A stretch of 64,000 nucleotides of DNA from Rhodothermales bacterium (GCA_040221055.1 JAVJVN010000014.1:458500-522499), one strand, 5' to 3'. Positions 9,165 through 17,646 are shown, counted from the first letter of the stretch. Notes: generated by a model from the sequence alone, not told the origin. A program made the numbers and translations.

Positions 9165-10786
9165 CGCGCGTGATGAACCGCCAACGAAGCCGCCTGATCC
9201 CACAACACAAGGGCCCCGGTCACCGTCGGGTCCACCTGGTTGAAGACCGGGTACCATGCCTCGCTCCGGAACAGGCGCTGGGCAATCCGGGCCTTCAAAA
9301 TGACCTCGAGGATGTCCCGCGACGCATCGTCCGGCAGGACCACATCATGTTCAGCCGACCACGCCACGAACTGCGCCCAGAGTGCATCATTCACGTGGAA
9401 CGCCTCCATGAATCCAGCCTGATCATCCACCCAGCGATCCCGCACCGTCCGGCCATCGCCTTCCAGCCAATCCCGGGCAAACAACACGGGCAACCCGGCC
9501 TGGAGGGCCTCCCGAACGGGGGCCGAGGCCAGCGGCGACAGACTGTCCGGGGCAATGACCTGGTCGGGCATGACGCCGCCGCCGCCGAAGACCGTCCGGC
9601 CGCCCAGGGTCTCGAACCGGAGCGAATCGGGGATGTCGGCCAGGTACTCGGCCGGGCTGAACGTGGCGCGTTCGAAATCCGCGAACTTGGCGGAATAATA
9701 GTCCTCGTCACGCCCGTCCACATACGGCGTCTGGATGAGACGGCCTGACGGCATGTAGTAGCGTGCGACGGTCATCTGCAGAACGCTGCCGTCGCGAAGC
9801 TGGAACGGCCGCTGCACGAGGCCTTTTCCGAACGTGCGGCGGCCCACGATCAGGGCCCGGTCATGGTCCTGCAGGGCCCCGGCCACGATTTCGCTTCCGG
9901 ACGCCGAGCCCTCATTCACCAGCACGATGACCGCCCCGTCCGTGAAGAGTCCACCGGGCGTAATCCGGTCGACTTCATTCTCACGCGGATCCCGGCCGCG
10001 GGTCGTCACGATGACGCCATCGCCGTCCAGCAACTCATTGGCCACGGCGACCGCCGTCTCCTTGATCCCGCCCGGATTATCCCGCAGATCCAGTACCAGG
10101 CGCTCCATGCCCTGGGCCTTGAGGCGGGCCACGTGGTCCACGAATTCCCGGTGCGTGGTCATGGCGAAGCGGCCAATCCGCACATAACCCGTGTTCGCGT
10201 CCATCATGTACGACGCATCCACGGAGTAGAGGGGAATGGATGCCCGCTCCAGCGTGAATACCATCGGCTCGGCGCGTCCCGGACGCACCACTCCCAGGCG
10301 TACGGGCGTGCCCACGGGTCCTTTTATGCGATCCTGGATGTCCAGCGAGTTCAGTCCCACGATGCTGGTGTCGTCCACGGCCACCATGCGGTCACCCGGC
10401 ATGAGGCCGACGTGTTCGCCCGGTCCGTCGGGGAGCGTGGAGGTGACCCGTGCCGTATCGTCCACGGCAACGTCGAACCAGATTCCGATGCCCCCGAACG
10501 CTCCTTCATACTCCTGGCGGACATCCTTGAAGTGCGATGCATCGATGAAGACGGAGTGCGGGTCCAGATCCTTCAGCATGGCCTGGATGGCGTCCTCGGC
10601 CAGTCGTTTCGCATCGACTTCTTCCACGTACTGCCGGTTGATGAGGAGGTAGGCCTCTTCCAGCTTTTGCAATTCCTTGTAGGGGTCGGCTGGCGTGGCG
10701 GGTTCGTTCACGCGGAGGCCAAGCACGGTGCCGGCCACGAACAGGAGCAGGCCGGGCAGGGCGTAGGTGAAGAGGGCGCGTTTCAT
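9161..10786 (-). CDS. ctpA: S41 C-terminal processing protease
   Basis: The 541-residue protein has an N-terminal membrane anchor or signal (residues about 5-24), a PDZ domain at about 80-165 and the S41 catalytic core. The Ser-Lys dyad is S296 in NEGSASGSEI and K321 in RRTFGKGLVQ, spaced 25 residues as in plant CtpA. It acts in the periplasm, cutting C-termini of exported proteins. The C-terminal 130 residues or so follow the pattern seen in other Bacteroidota carboxy-terminal peptidases. It is the first gene of a two-gene operon with the iron alcohol dehydrogenase (ATGA overlap) and faces away from the ECF sigma gene. Confidence 0.92.
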   Translation of the reverse strand: MKRALFTYALPGLLLFVAGTVLGLRVNEPATPADPYKELQKLEEAYLLINRQYVEEVDAKRLAEDAIQAMLKDLDPHSVFIDASHFKDVRQEYEGAFGGIGIWFDVAVDDTARVTSTLPDGPGEHVGLMPGDRMVAVDDTSIVGLNSLDIQDRIKGPVGTPVRLGVVRPGRAEPMVFTLERASIPLYSVDASYMMDANTGYVRIGRFAMTTHREFVDHVARLKAQGMERLVLDLRDNPGGIKETAVAVANELLDGDGVIVTTRGRDPRENEVDRITPGGLFTDGAVIVLVNEGSASGSEIVAGALQDHDRALIVGRRTFGKGLVQRPFQLRDGSVLQMTVARYYMPSGRLIQTPYVDGRDEDYYSAKFADFERATFSPAEYLADIPDSLRFETLGGRTVFGGGGVMPDQVIAPDSLSPLASAPVREALQAGLPVLFARDWLEGDGRTVRDRWVDDQAGFMEAFHVNDALWAQFVAWSAEHDVVLPDDASRDILEVILKARIAQRLFRSEAWYPVFNQVDPTVTGALVLWDQAASLAVHHAR

Positions 10787-10901
10787 GCAGTGACGGAGTG
10801 GGGAGTGGGTTCGGAGCGAACGGCCGGCGGACGTTCCTTGGTTCGTAGGATGCCCCGGATTGTTTCACATCGGGGACACCGCAGCGTGAAAATCCGCATC
10901 A

Positions 10902-10930
10902 TGTAACCTTTCCCGCGTCGGCCGCGTTTT
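10902..10930 (+). promoter_or_regulatory. ECF-type promoter before the sigma factor gene
   Basis: TGTAACC at 10902-10908 is followed, 16 nt after AACC, by CGTTTT at 10925-10930. ECF sigma factors usually read a -35 with AAC and a -10 beginning CGT at this spacing. That suggests the sigma factor drives its own operon. The start site would be near 10936, about 20 nt before the GTG start. Confidence 0.5.
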
Positions 10931-10956
10931 CCGGGCAGATTCCACTTGATGATGAT

Positions 10957-11481
10957 GTGAACGCCCTCACTTTCAATCAAATCATGCATGCGCACCGGCA
11001 GCGCGTCTTTTCCATGGCCTGGCATGTGCTGGGCGATGCGGACGAAGCCGCCGATGTGGCCCAGGATGTGTTCATCCGGTTGTGGGAAAACCGCGCCGAC
11101 GTGGACACGGAACGGGTGGGCGCATGGTTGACGAAGGTGACACGGAACGCAGCCATCGATGCGTGGCGCCGGCGTCGAACCCGGCAAAACGTGTACGCGA
11201 CGGACACGGAAACCGTGGAGGCCCTGCCGGGACACGTGCGCGGGCCGGAAGGCGAAACGCGCGCCGAGCTGTTCCGCGACCGCCTCCGTGCGGCGCTGGC
11301 CACGCTGGGCGAGCCGCACCGCAGCATCGTCATCCTGCGGGAAATCCAGGAATACCAATATGATGAGATAAGCGAGGCACTGGATCTGCCATTGAACACC
11401 GTGAAAGTGTATTTGCACCGCGCCAGGAAGACCCTGCGCGCCGAACTGGGAGAGGATGTACGCTATGACTATGCTGAGTGA
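10957..11481 (+). CDS. ECF RNA polymerase sigma factor
   Basis: The 174-residue protein has sigma region 2 near the N-terminus (AADVAQDVFIRLWENR, then WLTKVTRNAAIDAWRRR) and region 4 near the C-terminus with a helix-turn-helix (YDEISEALDLPLNTVKVYLHRARKTL). No region 3 is present, as expected for an ECF factor. The start is GTG 10957; ATG 10984 is an alternative, but it would remove part of region 2. An AAC/CGT promoter upstream suggests autoregulation. The next gene is an anti-sigma candidate overlapping its 3' end, and a DUF4252 gene follows, a recurring Bacteroidota arrangement. Confidence 0.93.
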   Translation: MNALTFNQIMHAHRQRVFSMAWHVLGDADEAADVAQDVFIRLWENRADVDTERVGAWLTKVTRNAAIDAWRRRRTRQNVYATDTETVEALPGHVRGPEGETRAELFRDRLRAALATLGEPHRSIVILREIQEYQYDEISEALDLPLNTVKVYLHRARKTLRAELGEDVRYDYAE

Positions 11482-11974
11482 ACCGGAACGCGCCTGGTGG
11501 CGTGATCGACTCGATGCCATGCTGGACGATGAACTGGACGCCGGGGATGCCGCGCGGTTCGAGGCCCTGGCGCGACTGGATCCGCTGTTGGCGGACGAGT
11601 GGGCCGTCATGGAAAAAATGCAACGCGTGCTGCGCTCCGAACGTGCACCCCTGTGTCCGGACCGGGTATCTCATGCCGTTATGGCGCACGTCCGGGACGA
11701 CGTGCGTCGGTCCTGGACGGTCCGTTTGGGCGCCTTGCTGCCCCGAACGGTCCTGTGGAAGCCCATGTTCGCCACGGCCATGTTGGTCGGCGTGGTGGTG
11801 ATGGCGGCACTGTCCGGGCGTACGACAGCTCCCGTGGGTGGACCTGCGGTGGCCGACGCGACCGAGGATGTGAAGTGGGTCCTGGCCTACGTCTCCGGGG
11901 TTGGCAGCGAGACGGGCCGATCGGTCCGGACCGATGTGGTGGACCCCATTGTCAACAGTCTTTCCGAGAATTGA
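11465..11974 (+). CDS. Putative anti-sigma factor, membrane-anchored
   Basis: The 169-residue protein has an acidic cytosolic N-terminal part (about 1-90), a single membrane span near KPMFATAMLVGVVVMAAL and a short periplasmic tail. It overlaps the sigma gene by 17 nt, the standard arrangement of ECF sigma/anti-sigma pairs. No zinc-binding HxxxCxxC motif is seen, so this would be a zinc-less type. ATG 11465 was chosen because AGAGG lies 9 nt upstream; ATG 11456 is also possible. The function is inferred from position and topology. Confidence 0.72.
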   Translation: MTMLSEPERAWWRDRLDAMLDDELDAGDAARFEALARLDPLLADEWAVMEKMQRVLRSERAPLCPDRVSHAVMAHVRDDVRRSWTVRLGALLPRTVLWKPMFATAMLVGVVVMAALSGRTTAPVGGPAVADATEDVKWVLAYVSGVGSETGRSVRTDVVDPIVNSLSEN

Positions 11975-11978
11975 ACCC

Positions 11979-12545
11979 ATGAAACGAAACTCCCTGAATA
12001 TCACCGGTCTTATCGTGGCCGTGTTGCTCCTGCTGAGCATGATCGCGATGGTCGTGGATGCGTCGGCCCAGTCGGCCCGTCAGCACCCGGGCTATGTGGA
12101 CCTCGAAACCATGGGCAGCCTGCGCCGGGTCATCGGTCACGAACCCACCATTGAAGTGAACGTGGAAGGGGCCCTGCTCCGCCTGGTGGCCGAGGCATCG
12201 CGCTACGAGGACCCTGAACTGGCCACCATGCTGCGACGGCTCGAAGGTGTATTCGTGCGCGGGTTCCACATCGGGGACACGAGCGCCGGACGGGCCCGTG
12301 AGCAGGCCTCCGTCATCGGCCGTGAGCTGGAAAAGGTGGGGTGGACGACCATTGTGAGCATCAATGAGCGGGACGAGTACGTCCGCATGTTCGCCCGCAT
12401 GGAGCGCGACGAAATCGTGGGCATGGTGGTGATGGTGGTGGACGAAGCCGGGCGAGAGGCGATCTTCCTGAATATCGTGGGGGATGTGGACCCCGAGGAG
12501 ATCGGCCGGATAGGCAGCAAATTCCGGGTGCCTTTGGGGAATTGA
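11979..12545 (+). CDS. DUF4252-family secreted protein
   Basis: The 188-residue protein has a signal peptide (LIVAVLLLLSMIAMVVDASAQ) and a compact domain with KVGWTTIVSINERDEYVRMF and VGMVVMVVDEAGREAIFLNI, typical of DUF4252. These proteins are regularly encoded with ECF sigma and anti-sigma genes in Bacteroidota and are presumed cell-envelope stress or regulon outputs; no activity is established. The gene starts 4 nt after the anti-sigma stop, so all three form one operon. A longer in-frame start at 11901 falls within the anti-sigma gene and lacks a leading signal. Confidence 0.8.
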   Translation: MKRNSLNITGLIVAVLLLLSMIAMVVDASAQSARQHPGYVDLETMGSLRRVIGHEPTIEVNVEGALLRLVAEASRYEDPELATMLRRLEGVFVRGFHIGDTSAGRAREQASVIGRELEKVGWTTIVSINERDEYVRMFARMERDEIVGMVVMVVDEAGREAIFLNIVGDVDPEEIGRIGSKFRVPLGN

Positions 12546-12598
12546 TGTCCTGAGCCCTGCGGACCACCCCAGAAACCGCCGCCCGATCGTGCCGTATG

Positions 12599-12625
12599 CC
12601 TGTGGATTCAACCCTCATCCACAGG
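12599..12625 (+). promoter_or_regulatory. Hairpin sequestering the lemA ribosome binding site
   Basis: CCTGTGGAT (12599-12607) and ATCCACAGG (12617-12625) form a perfect 9-bp stem with a 9-nt loop. The 3' arm overlaps the likely Shine-Dalgarno AGGA (12623-12626), 7 nt before ATG 12634. No T-run follows, so it is not an ordinary terminator. Translational control, or binding of a dimeric regulator to the DNA dyad, are both possible. Confidence 0.6.
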
Positions 12626-12633
12626 ATATCGTC

Positions 12634-13233
12634 ATGACCACGGGAAAAATTGTCGGCCTTGTTGTCGTCCTTGCCATTGGATTCGCCTTTTTCGCCGGAA
12701 TCGGGTCCTACAATGGACTCGTGGATTCCGAAGAGCGTGTTGCCCAGTCCTGGGCCAACGTGGAGACCACCTACCAGCGGCGCAGTGACCTGATTCCGAA
12801 CCTGGTCAACACGGTGCAGGGTGCGGCCGATTTCGAGCAGGAGACGCTCGAAGCCGTGACCAATGCGCGGGCCCGCGCCACGGGTATAAACCTGGATGTG
12901 TCGGACCTCAGCGATCCGGCCAGGGTGCAGGAGTTCATGGCCGCCCAGGAGGGCTTGTCCGGCGCGCTCGGCCGCTTGCTCGTTGTCTCCGAAAACTATC
13001 CGCAGTTGCGCGCCACCGAGGCGTTCCGTGACCTCCAGAGCCAGCTCGAAGGCACCGAAAACCGGATTGCCGTTGCCCGGCGCGACTACAACGAGGCGGT
13101 CACCACGTACAACCAGCGCGTGCGTCGTTTCCCCGGCTCCATCGTGGCCGGAATCACCGGATTCGATCGCCGTACCCCGTTCGAGGCCCAGCCCGGTTCT
13201 GAAAAAGCACCTGTGGTTGACTTCGGATCGTGA
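12634..13233 (+). CDS. lemA: LemA family protein
   Basis: The 199-residue protein has one N-terminal membrane span (IVGLVVVLAIGFAFFAGIG) followed by the LemA helical domain, recognised by YNGLVDSEERVAQSWANVE, QRRSDLIPNLVNTVQG and TENRIAVARRDYNEAVTTYN. LemA proteins are membrane-anchored helical bundles, usually paired with a TPM-domain protein; their role in the envelope is not settled. ATG 12634 was taken because a hairpin-embedded AGGA precedes it; an upstream in-frame ATG at 12589 would add a non-hydrophobic extension before the membrane segment. The stop overlaps the next start as GTGA. Confidence 0.92.
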   Translation: MTTGKIVGLVVVLAIGFAFFAGIGSYNGLVDSEERVAQSWANVETTYQRRSDLIPNLVNTVQGAADFEQETLEAVTNARARATGINLDVSDLSDPARVQEFMAAQEGLSGALGRLLVVSENYPQLRATEAFRDLQSQLEGTENRIAVARRDYNEAVTTYNQRVRRFPGSIVAGITGFDRRTPFEAQPGSEKAPVVDFGS

Positions 13234-14075
13234 GCGTGCTGCATTCCATAGGGTTCCGGCGTGTGCGTCGCTCAGGAGCGGCCCTGCTGGTGTTGGCCGG
13301 GCTGCTGGTTTTTGGCGCCGTCGGCGTGCTGTTCGCACCGTTGGCCCATGCCCAGAACGTGCGTACCATTGCGCCGTCCGGCAAGTGGGTCACCGACCAG
13401 GCGGACTTCCTGTCCGACGCCGAGGAACGCCTGCTGACCGCCAAGTTGCGGGCCTATGCCGACACCACGTCCACGCAGATGATCGTGGTCACGGTCCAGG
13501 ACCTGGGTGGATACGCGGCCTCGGATTACGCCACGGAGCTCGGGCGTACGTTCAAGGTGGGCACGGCGGACAAGAACAACGGCATTGTGCTCCTCGCGTC
13601 GCGTGAGGAGCGGGAATTGTTCATTGCGACCGGATACGGGATGGAAGGCATGGTTACCGACGCGGTGGCTGCGCGGATCATCCGCAACGTGATCGTACCT
13701 GAATTCCGCAGCGGCAATTTTTTTGCAGGACTGGATGGTGCGGTTGATGCACTGATTGCGGTAGCTTCCGGCACGTATTCCGCGGACGAGATTGCCGATG
13801 CGCCGAGTGGAGGCTCGGATGCCGCCGGCCAGGTGATTGTCTACATCCTGTTCCTGATTGCCTTCCTGGTCGTGTCTTCCTTGCGTCACGGAGGCGGAGG
13901 AGGCGGAAAGAAGGGCTATCGCCGGGATCGACACCACGGGCTCCCCATGATTTTCTGGGGTGGCAGCATGGGTGGCGGATCCGGGGGTGGGGGCTTCGGA
14001 GGGGGCTTCGGAGGCGGAGGTTTCGGTGGTATGGGCGGCGGATTCGGTGGCGGGGGCGCCGGTGGCAGCTGGTAG
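13230..14075 (+). CDS. TPM-domain protein (YgcG-like) with Gly-rich tail
   Basis: The 281-residue protein has an N-terminal signal or anchor (ALLVLAGLLVFGAVGVLFAPLAHA), a TPM domain at about 45-190 (VTDQADFLSDAEERLL, QMIVVTVQDLGG, GIVLLASREERELFIATGYGMEG), a second membrane span (VIVYILFLIAFLVVSSL) and a tail that is almost entirely glycine, phenylalanine and serine. TPM domains are small phosphatase-like folds, in plants linked to photosystem II repair. Start is GTG 13230, overlapping the lemA stop. The pairing with LemA matches other bacteria, where both act at the membrane. Confidence 0.88.
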   Translation: MSVLHSIGFRRVRRSGAALLVLAGLLVFGAVGVLFAPLAHAQNVRTIAPSGKWVTDQADFLSDAEERLLTAKLRAYADTTSTQMIVVTVQDLGGYAASDYATELGRTFKVGTADKNNGIVLLASREERELFIATGYGMEGMVTDAVAARIIRNVIVPEFRSGNFFAGLDGAVDALIAVASGTYSADEIADAPSGGSDAAGQVIVYILFLIAFLVVSSLRHGGGGGGKKGYRRDRHHGLPMIFWGGSMGGGSGGGGFGGGFGGGGFGGMGGGFGGGGAGGSW

Positions 14076-14135
14076 GGAACGTATGGCGGCAAGAGATAGT
14101 CAATACACGATGGAACAGCATTGAAAACTTTGACC

Positions 14136-14459
14136 ATGTCCAGGCTGAATCAGCTACTTGCATTTCACAGGGACGATCCGAAGGATTCGTTCGTCCGGTT
14201 CGCCCTCGGAGCGGAGTACGTGAAGCTCGGGCGGCTCGACGATGCGCGTCAGACGTTGGAGGCTCTCCGCGATGACGACCCGCGCTACCTGGGTACCTAT
14301 TACCACCTCGGGAAGCTGTACGAGCGCATTGGCATGACTGAAGAAGCCATCCAGACGTACCGCGCCGGGATGGAGATGGCCATGGAAGTCACCGATTTCC
14401 ACGCCCGTTCCGAGCTCCAGTCGGCCTTGTTGGAAGCCGAGGGGTTGGGCGCAGACTGA
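14136..14459 (+). CDS. Small TPR-repeat protein
   Basis: The 107-residue cytoplasmic protein consists of about two tetratricopeptide repeats: FVRFALGAEYVKLGRLDDARQTL, then GTYYHLGKLYERIGMTEEAIQTY. TPR arrays bind other proteins; the partner is unknown. ATG 14136 was preferred to an in-frame TTG at 14121. Its TGA overlaps the next start by one base (TGATG), so it is coupled to the LysM/RlpA-like gene. Confidence 0.78.
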   Translation: MSRLNQLLAFHRDDPKDSFVRFALGAEYVKLGRLDDARQTLEALRDDDPRYLGTYYHLGKLYERIGMTEEAIQTYRAGMEMAMEVTDFHARSELQSALLEAEGLGAD

Positions 14460-15304
14460 TGCGGTACTTCGTGTTTTTCCTGGTCCTGCTCTTGACCGCG
14501 ACGGCGGCGCAGGCACAGGAAGGCACCACCCACACGGTCCGGCCGGGCGATACGTTGTTCAGCATTTCCCGTCTGTATGACGTGCCGGTGGACTCCATCC
14601 GCGTGTGGAACGATATGGCGGGCAACGATATCCGTGCGGGCATGGAGCTACGGGTGCGCCGCGCTGCAACTCCCACCGCCGAGCCTCCGGCGACCCCCAG
14701 GACTCCGGCAGCCCCCGAGCCCGATCCTGTCCCCGCCGAACCCAAGCCGGCATCAAACACCGTCCCAGACCAACTTTTCGGGATTCCCCTCGACAGCCTC
14801 AAGACCTGGAATCCCGGATATCAGACCTACCTCGACTCCCTCGCGGCCGCGGGTACGGTACCTGTCCGTGGCCAGGCAACCTATGCCGTGAAGGCCGGCG
14901 ACACGCTGTTCGGCGTGGCTCGTGCACACGGCACGGACGTCGCCACGCTCCGTCGCCTGAATGCCCTGACGGATTCCGGGTTGCGCGTGGGCCAGGAACT
15001 GCGGGTGCCGTCGCGGGGCATCGTCGAGAGCCGCGTGGCCCAGTGGCCCGCGACCCTGTCCGGGCGTCGTCTGGCGGACGGCACCGTGTATCATCCGGAC
15101 CGGCAGGTGGTGGGCCATCCCGAGTGGCCGTTGGGCAGCGTGGTCTTCCTCGATGCCGGCGGACCGGTATTGCTGGCGGTGGTCGCCGATCGTTCCCCGT
15201 CCATGGGCTTTCCCGTGCTGGACCTGTCCAAGGGTCTCGTGGACCGGCTGGGACTGGAACTGCACCCGGCAGCCGTGGTGCGTGTCCGGATGGTGCCGCA
15301 ATGA
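14459..15304 (+). CDS. Secreted protein with two LysM domains and an RlpA-like barrel
   Basis: The 281-residue protein has a signal peptide (to about AAQAQ, 20), LysM 1 at about 25-68 (THTVRPGDTLFSISRLYDV), a Pro/Ala-rich linker, LysM 2 at about 140-183 (TYAVKAGDTLFGVARAHGT) and a C-terminal double-psi barrel like RlpA (SGRRLADGTVYHPDR, SMGFPVLDLSKGLVDRLGL). LysM binds peptidoglycan; RlpA barrels can be lytic transglycosylases or just septal-ring structural domains. Whether the catalytic acid is present cannot be settled here. It is coupled to the TPR gene before it and to the CPBP protease after it (ATGA overlap). Confidence 0.82.
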   Translation: MRYFVFFLVLLLTATAAQAQEGTTHTVRPGDTLFSISRLYDVPVDSIRVWNDMAGNDIRAGMELRVRRAATPTAEPPATPRTPAAPEPDPVPAEPKPASNTVPDQLFGIPLDSLKTWNPGYQTYLDSLAAAGTVPVRGQATYAVKAGDTLFGVARAHGTDVATLRRLNALTDSGLRVGQELRVPSRGIVESRVAQWPATLSGRRLADGTVYHPDRQVVGHPEWPLGSVVFLDAGGPVLLAVVADRSPSMGFPVLDLSKGLVDRLGLELHPAAVVRVRMVPQ

Positions 15305-16041
15305 AAGAATACCTGAATGCCACCCGTACGGGAACGTGGGGCTTCGTGGCGGCCATGCCATTGCTGGTCCTGTACGAAGTCATGGTCCTGCTCGTCAACG
15401 CCGGCCGCACGGCTGAAGTCCGCGTCGGCGCCGACGTCTGGATAAAAGCCCTCATGTCTGTCCTGGGGGATTGGGGCATGCTGGGGTTGAGCGTGGCCAT
15501 CCTGGTCACGGGTGGATGGATCTTCTTCCGGGACCGGAAACGGTCCATCCCCCTGAAACCCCGCTGGTTCGGCTATCTCATCCTGGAAAGCCTGCTCTAC
15601 GCCATCGTGTTGGCCCTTCTGGTTTCCACCACCGTCGGTGCCCTCTTCAATGGAGCCGCGACACTGGTGGCCGGATTGCAGGCCATTGGAGAAGCCGCAC
15701 CCGTTGACCGCGTCACCATGTTCGTGCTTTCGCTGGGCGCGGGACTCTATGAGGAACTGGTCTTCCGGGTCGTGCTGGTAGGCGGGCTGTTCTGGATCCT
15801 CAAACGCTTCGTAGGCCGACCGTGGGTGGCCTATGTCGTTGCCGCACTGGTCGGGGCGTTCCTGTTCTCGCTGGTCCACTACCTGGGGCCACTCGGCGAT
15901 CCATTCTCGCTCGCCTCGTTCACGTTCCGGTTCCTCTTCGGACTGGCCCTCAACGGAGTGTTCCTGCTGCGCGGGTTCGGCGCGGCCGCCTGGACCCACG
16001 CGCTGTACGACGTGCTGGTGGTGACCCGTCTCCTGGGTTGA
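15301..16041 (+). CDS. CPBP-family intramembrane glutamic protease
   Basis: The 246-residue protein has about six hydrophobic spans and the three CPBP/Abi motifs: YEELVFR with E151, E152 and R156; FSLVHYLG with H193; and THALYDV with H233. CPBP proteases (relatives of eukaryotic Rce1) cut substrates in the membrane; bacterial substrates are mostly unknown. The start ATG 15301 overlaps the stop of the LysM gene. A much longer frame running upstream is out of phase with that gene and was discarded. Confidence 0.85.
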   Translation: MKEYLNATRTGTWGFVAAMPLLVLYEVMVLLVNAGRTAEVRVGADVWIKALMSVLGDWGMLGLSVAILVTGGWIFFRDRKRSIPLKPRWFGYLILESLLYAIVLALLVSTTVGALFNGAATLVAGLQAIGEAAPVDRVTMFVLSLGAGLYEELVFRVVLVGGLFWILKRFVGRPWVAYVVAALVGAFLFSLVHYLGPLGDPFSLASFTFRFLFGLALNGVFLLRGFGAAAWTHALYDVLVVTRLLG

Positions 16042-16131
16042 CGATACCGGCGCTCCACGCCCGATTCATGGACACAAACGGATGGTGGCAGCGTACAAGG
16101 CAGCATTACCCATTGAACCGGAACCACGTGT

Positions 16132-16962
16132 ATGAACGGACTGCGCACAACAGCCTTGATGGCTGCCTTGATCGTGCTTTTTGCCCTGCTCGGACAGGCG
16201 CTCGGTGGACAGAGCGGGATGATGATCGCCTTCCTGTTTGCGGTCGTCATGAACTTCGGCAGCTACTGGTTCTCCGACAAGATTGTCCTGAAGATGTACA
16301 AGGCGAGCGAGGTGGATCGTTCGACCGCACCGGAGCTCGTGGACATGGTGGACCGCCTTCGCACCAAGGCCGGGTTGCCCATGCCCCGCGTGTACGTCAT
16401 TCCGTCCGATCAGCCCAATGCCTTCGCCACGGGGCGCAATCCGGAGCATTCCGCCGTCGCCGTGACGAACGGAATCGTGCGGATGTTGTCCCGGGAAGAA
16501 CTGGAGGGCGTCATTGCCCACGAACTGGCGCACATCCAGAACCGCGACATCCTGACCAGTTCGATCGCGGCGACCGTGGGCGCGGCCATTACCATGCTGG
16601 CACGGTTTGCCCTGTTTTTCGGTGGCGGTGATCGCGATCGCGGCAGCGCCATTTCTTCGCTGCTCATGCTCATCCTGGCGCCGATTGCGGCCATCATGAT
16701 CCAGATGGCCATTTCCCGTTCGCGTGAGTTCGTCGCCGATGCCGACGGTGCGGCCATCTGCGGAAATCCGCGTGCCCTGGCGACGGCGCTTCAGCGACTG
16801 CAGGCCGGGTCCGAGCATGTACCCATGGATGCGAATCCATCGACCGCCCACATGTTCATCGTGAACCCCTTTGCTGGCGCCATGGGCGGTCTCCGGAGCC
16901 TTTTTTCCACGCATCCACCGACGAAAGCCCGTGTGGAGCGTCTTATGAACATGAGGCTTTAA
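16132..16962 (+). CDS. htpX: HtpX-family membrane zinc protease
   Basis: The 276-residue protein has two N-terminal membrane spans, the HEXXH zinc motif (HELAH, H130-E131-H134), two further hydrophobic segments and the third ligand E199 in [11 protein letters not shown]. It ends with [13 protein letters not shown], typical of HtpX. HtpX degrades misfolded inner-membrane proteins. Length matches the family (about 280-295). It follows the CPBP protease by 90 bp, so this stretch groups two membrane proteases; a small membrane ORF begins 2 nt after its stop. Confidence 0.93.
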   Translation: MNGLRTTALMAALIVLFALLGQALGGQSGMMIAFLFAVVMNFGSYWFSDKIVLKMYKASEVDRSTAPELVDMVDRLRTKAGLPMPRVYVIPSDQPNAFATGRNPEHSAVAVTNGIVRMLSREELEGVIAHELAHIQNRDILTSSIAATVGAAITMLARFALFFGGGDRDRGSAISSLLMLILAPIAAIMIQMAISRSREFVADADGAAICGNPRALATALQRLQAGSEHVPMDANPSTAHMFIVNPFAGAMGGLRSLFSTHPPTKARVERLMNMRL

Positions 16963-16963
16963 C

Positions 16964-17164
16964 GTGGATTATTACACCGTCGTCATCATCGTTACGTTCA
17001 TCGCGTTCAGTGCACTGGCAGCTGCCCTGCTCATTCCGGTGTATCGATTCCTGAAGCGGGAAGAAGCAGATGGGCACGCATTCACGAAGGCGGTGAAGAA
17101 GGCGGCAGACGAGTCGGGGGGCGCGAAGGAGGGTCGGTCTGAGTCGAATCCGGAGCTATCGTAA
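16964..17164 (+). CDS. Small single-span membrane protein downstream of htpX
   Basis: A 66-residue frame starting with GTG 2 nt after the htpX stop encodes one membrane span (VVIIVTFIAFSALAAALLIPVY) and a charged tail (FLKREEADGHAFTKAVKKAADES). Position suggests coexpression with htpX. The last 83 bp overlap, on the opposite strand, the 3' end of the ComEA-like gene; both C-termini there are low-complexity, so at least one may be shorter than it looks. No family recognised. Confidence 0.5.
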   Translation: MDYYTVVIIVTFIAFSALAAALLIPVYRFLKREEADGHAFTKAVKKAADESGGAKEGRSESNPELS

Positions 17165-17609
17165 CGAGGGGACGCAATTTCTCCATCGTTTTCGGCCCGA
17201 TCCCGCGTACGTTCAGCAAGTCGTCCACGGACGTGAAGCCCCCCACGCGTCGTCGTTCGGCCAGGATCCGGTCGGCAATGGCCGGCCCAACCCCCGGGAG
17301 GGCATCCAGATGTACGGCGGTGGCGGTGTTCAGATGGATGGGGAAATCGATGGTGTCGGCGGGCACCACGTTGGCCTCCGGGGTCCAATACACTTCGTTG
17401 TCGGCTGAATCGGCACGGGCAGCGAGGACCTCGAACAGGCTGTCCATTTCCGCATAGGACCACTCCACCAACCAATCGGGATCGGCCGATGCGGATCGCA
17501 ACAGCAGGGTGACGGCGAGGGCGGCAAGGCCGGTACTGAAGAGCACGGCTTCCTGCTCGGTACAGTACAGGCGTTCCTGCAGACGGTATATCCAGTATTT
17601 CACGCGCAT
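17082..17609 (-). CDS. ComEA-like helix-hairpin-helix protein
   Basis: The 175-residue protein has one N-terminal membrane span (AVLFSTGLAALAVTLLL) and a tandem helix-hairpin-helix domain at about 95-155 (HLNTATAVHLDALPGVGPAIADRILAERR in two parts, then VDDLLNVRGIGPKTMEKL). This is the layout of ComEA, the envelope DNA receptor for transformation. Other competence genes are not in the window. ATG 17609 was chosen to include the membrane span; an open extension to 18050 lies opposite recO. The Pro/Ser-rich tail overlaps a small gene on the other strand. Confidence 0.75.
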   Translation of the reverse strand: MRVKYWIYRLQERLYCTEQEAVLFSTGLAALAVTLLLRSASADPDWLVEWSYAEMDSLFEVLAARADSADNEVYWTPEANVVPADTIDFPIHLNTATAVHLDALPGVGPAIADRILAERRRVGGFTSVDDLLNVRGIGPKTMEKLRPLVTIAPDSTQTDPPSRPPTRLPPSSPPS

Positions 17610-17617
17610 ACACCGGC

Positions 17618-17646
17618 TTGACACGCGTGGCATCCACGCGTAACCT
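17618..17646 (+). promoter_or_regulatory. recO promoter with a 19-bp palindrome in its spacer
   Basis: TTGACA (17618-17623), a 17-nt spacer and TAACCT (17641-17646) form a good sigma-70-like promoter, with the start site expected near 17653 and ATG at 17706. The spacer and its edges form a perfect dyad, ACGCGTGGCATCCACGCGT (17623-17641, 8-bp arms around CAT). A dimeric regulator bound here would sit exactly between -35 and -10. Confidence 0.5.
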
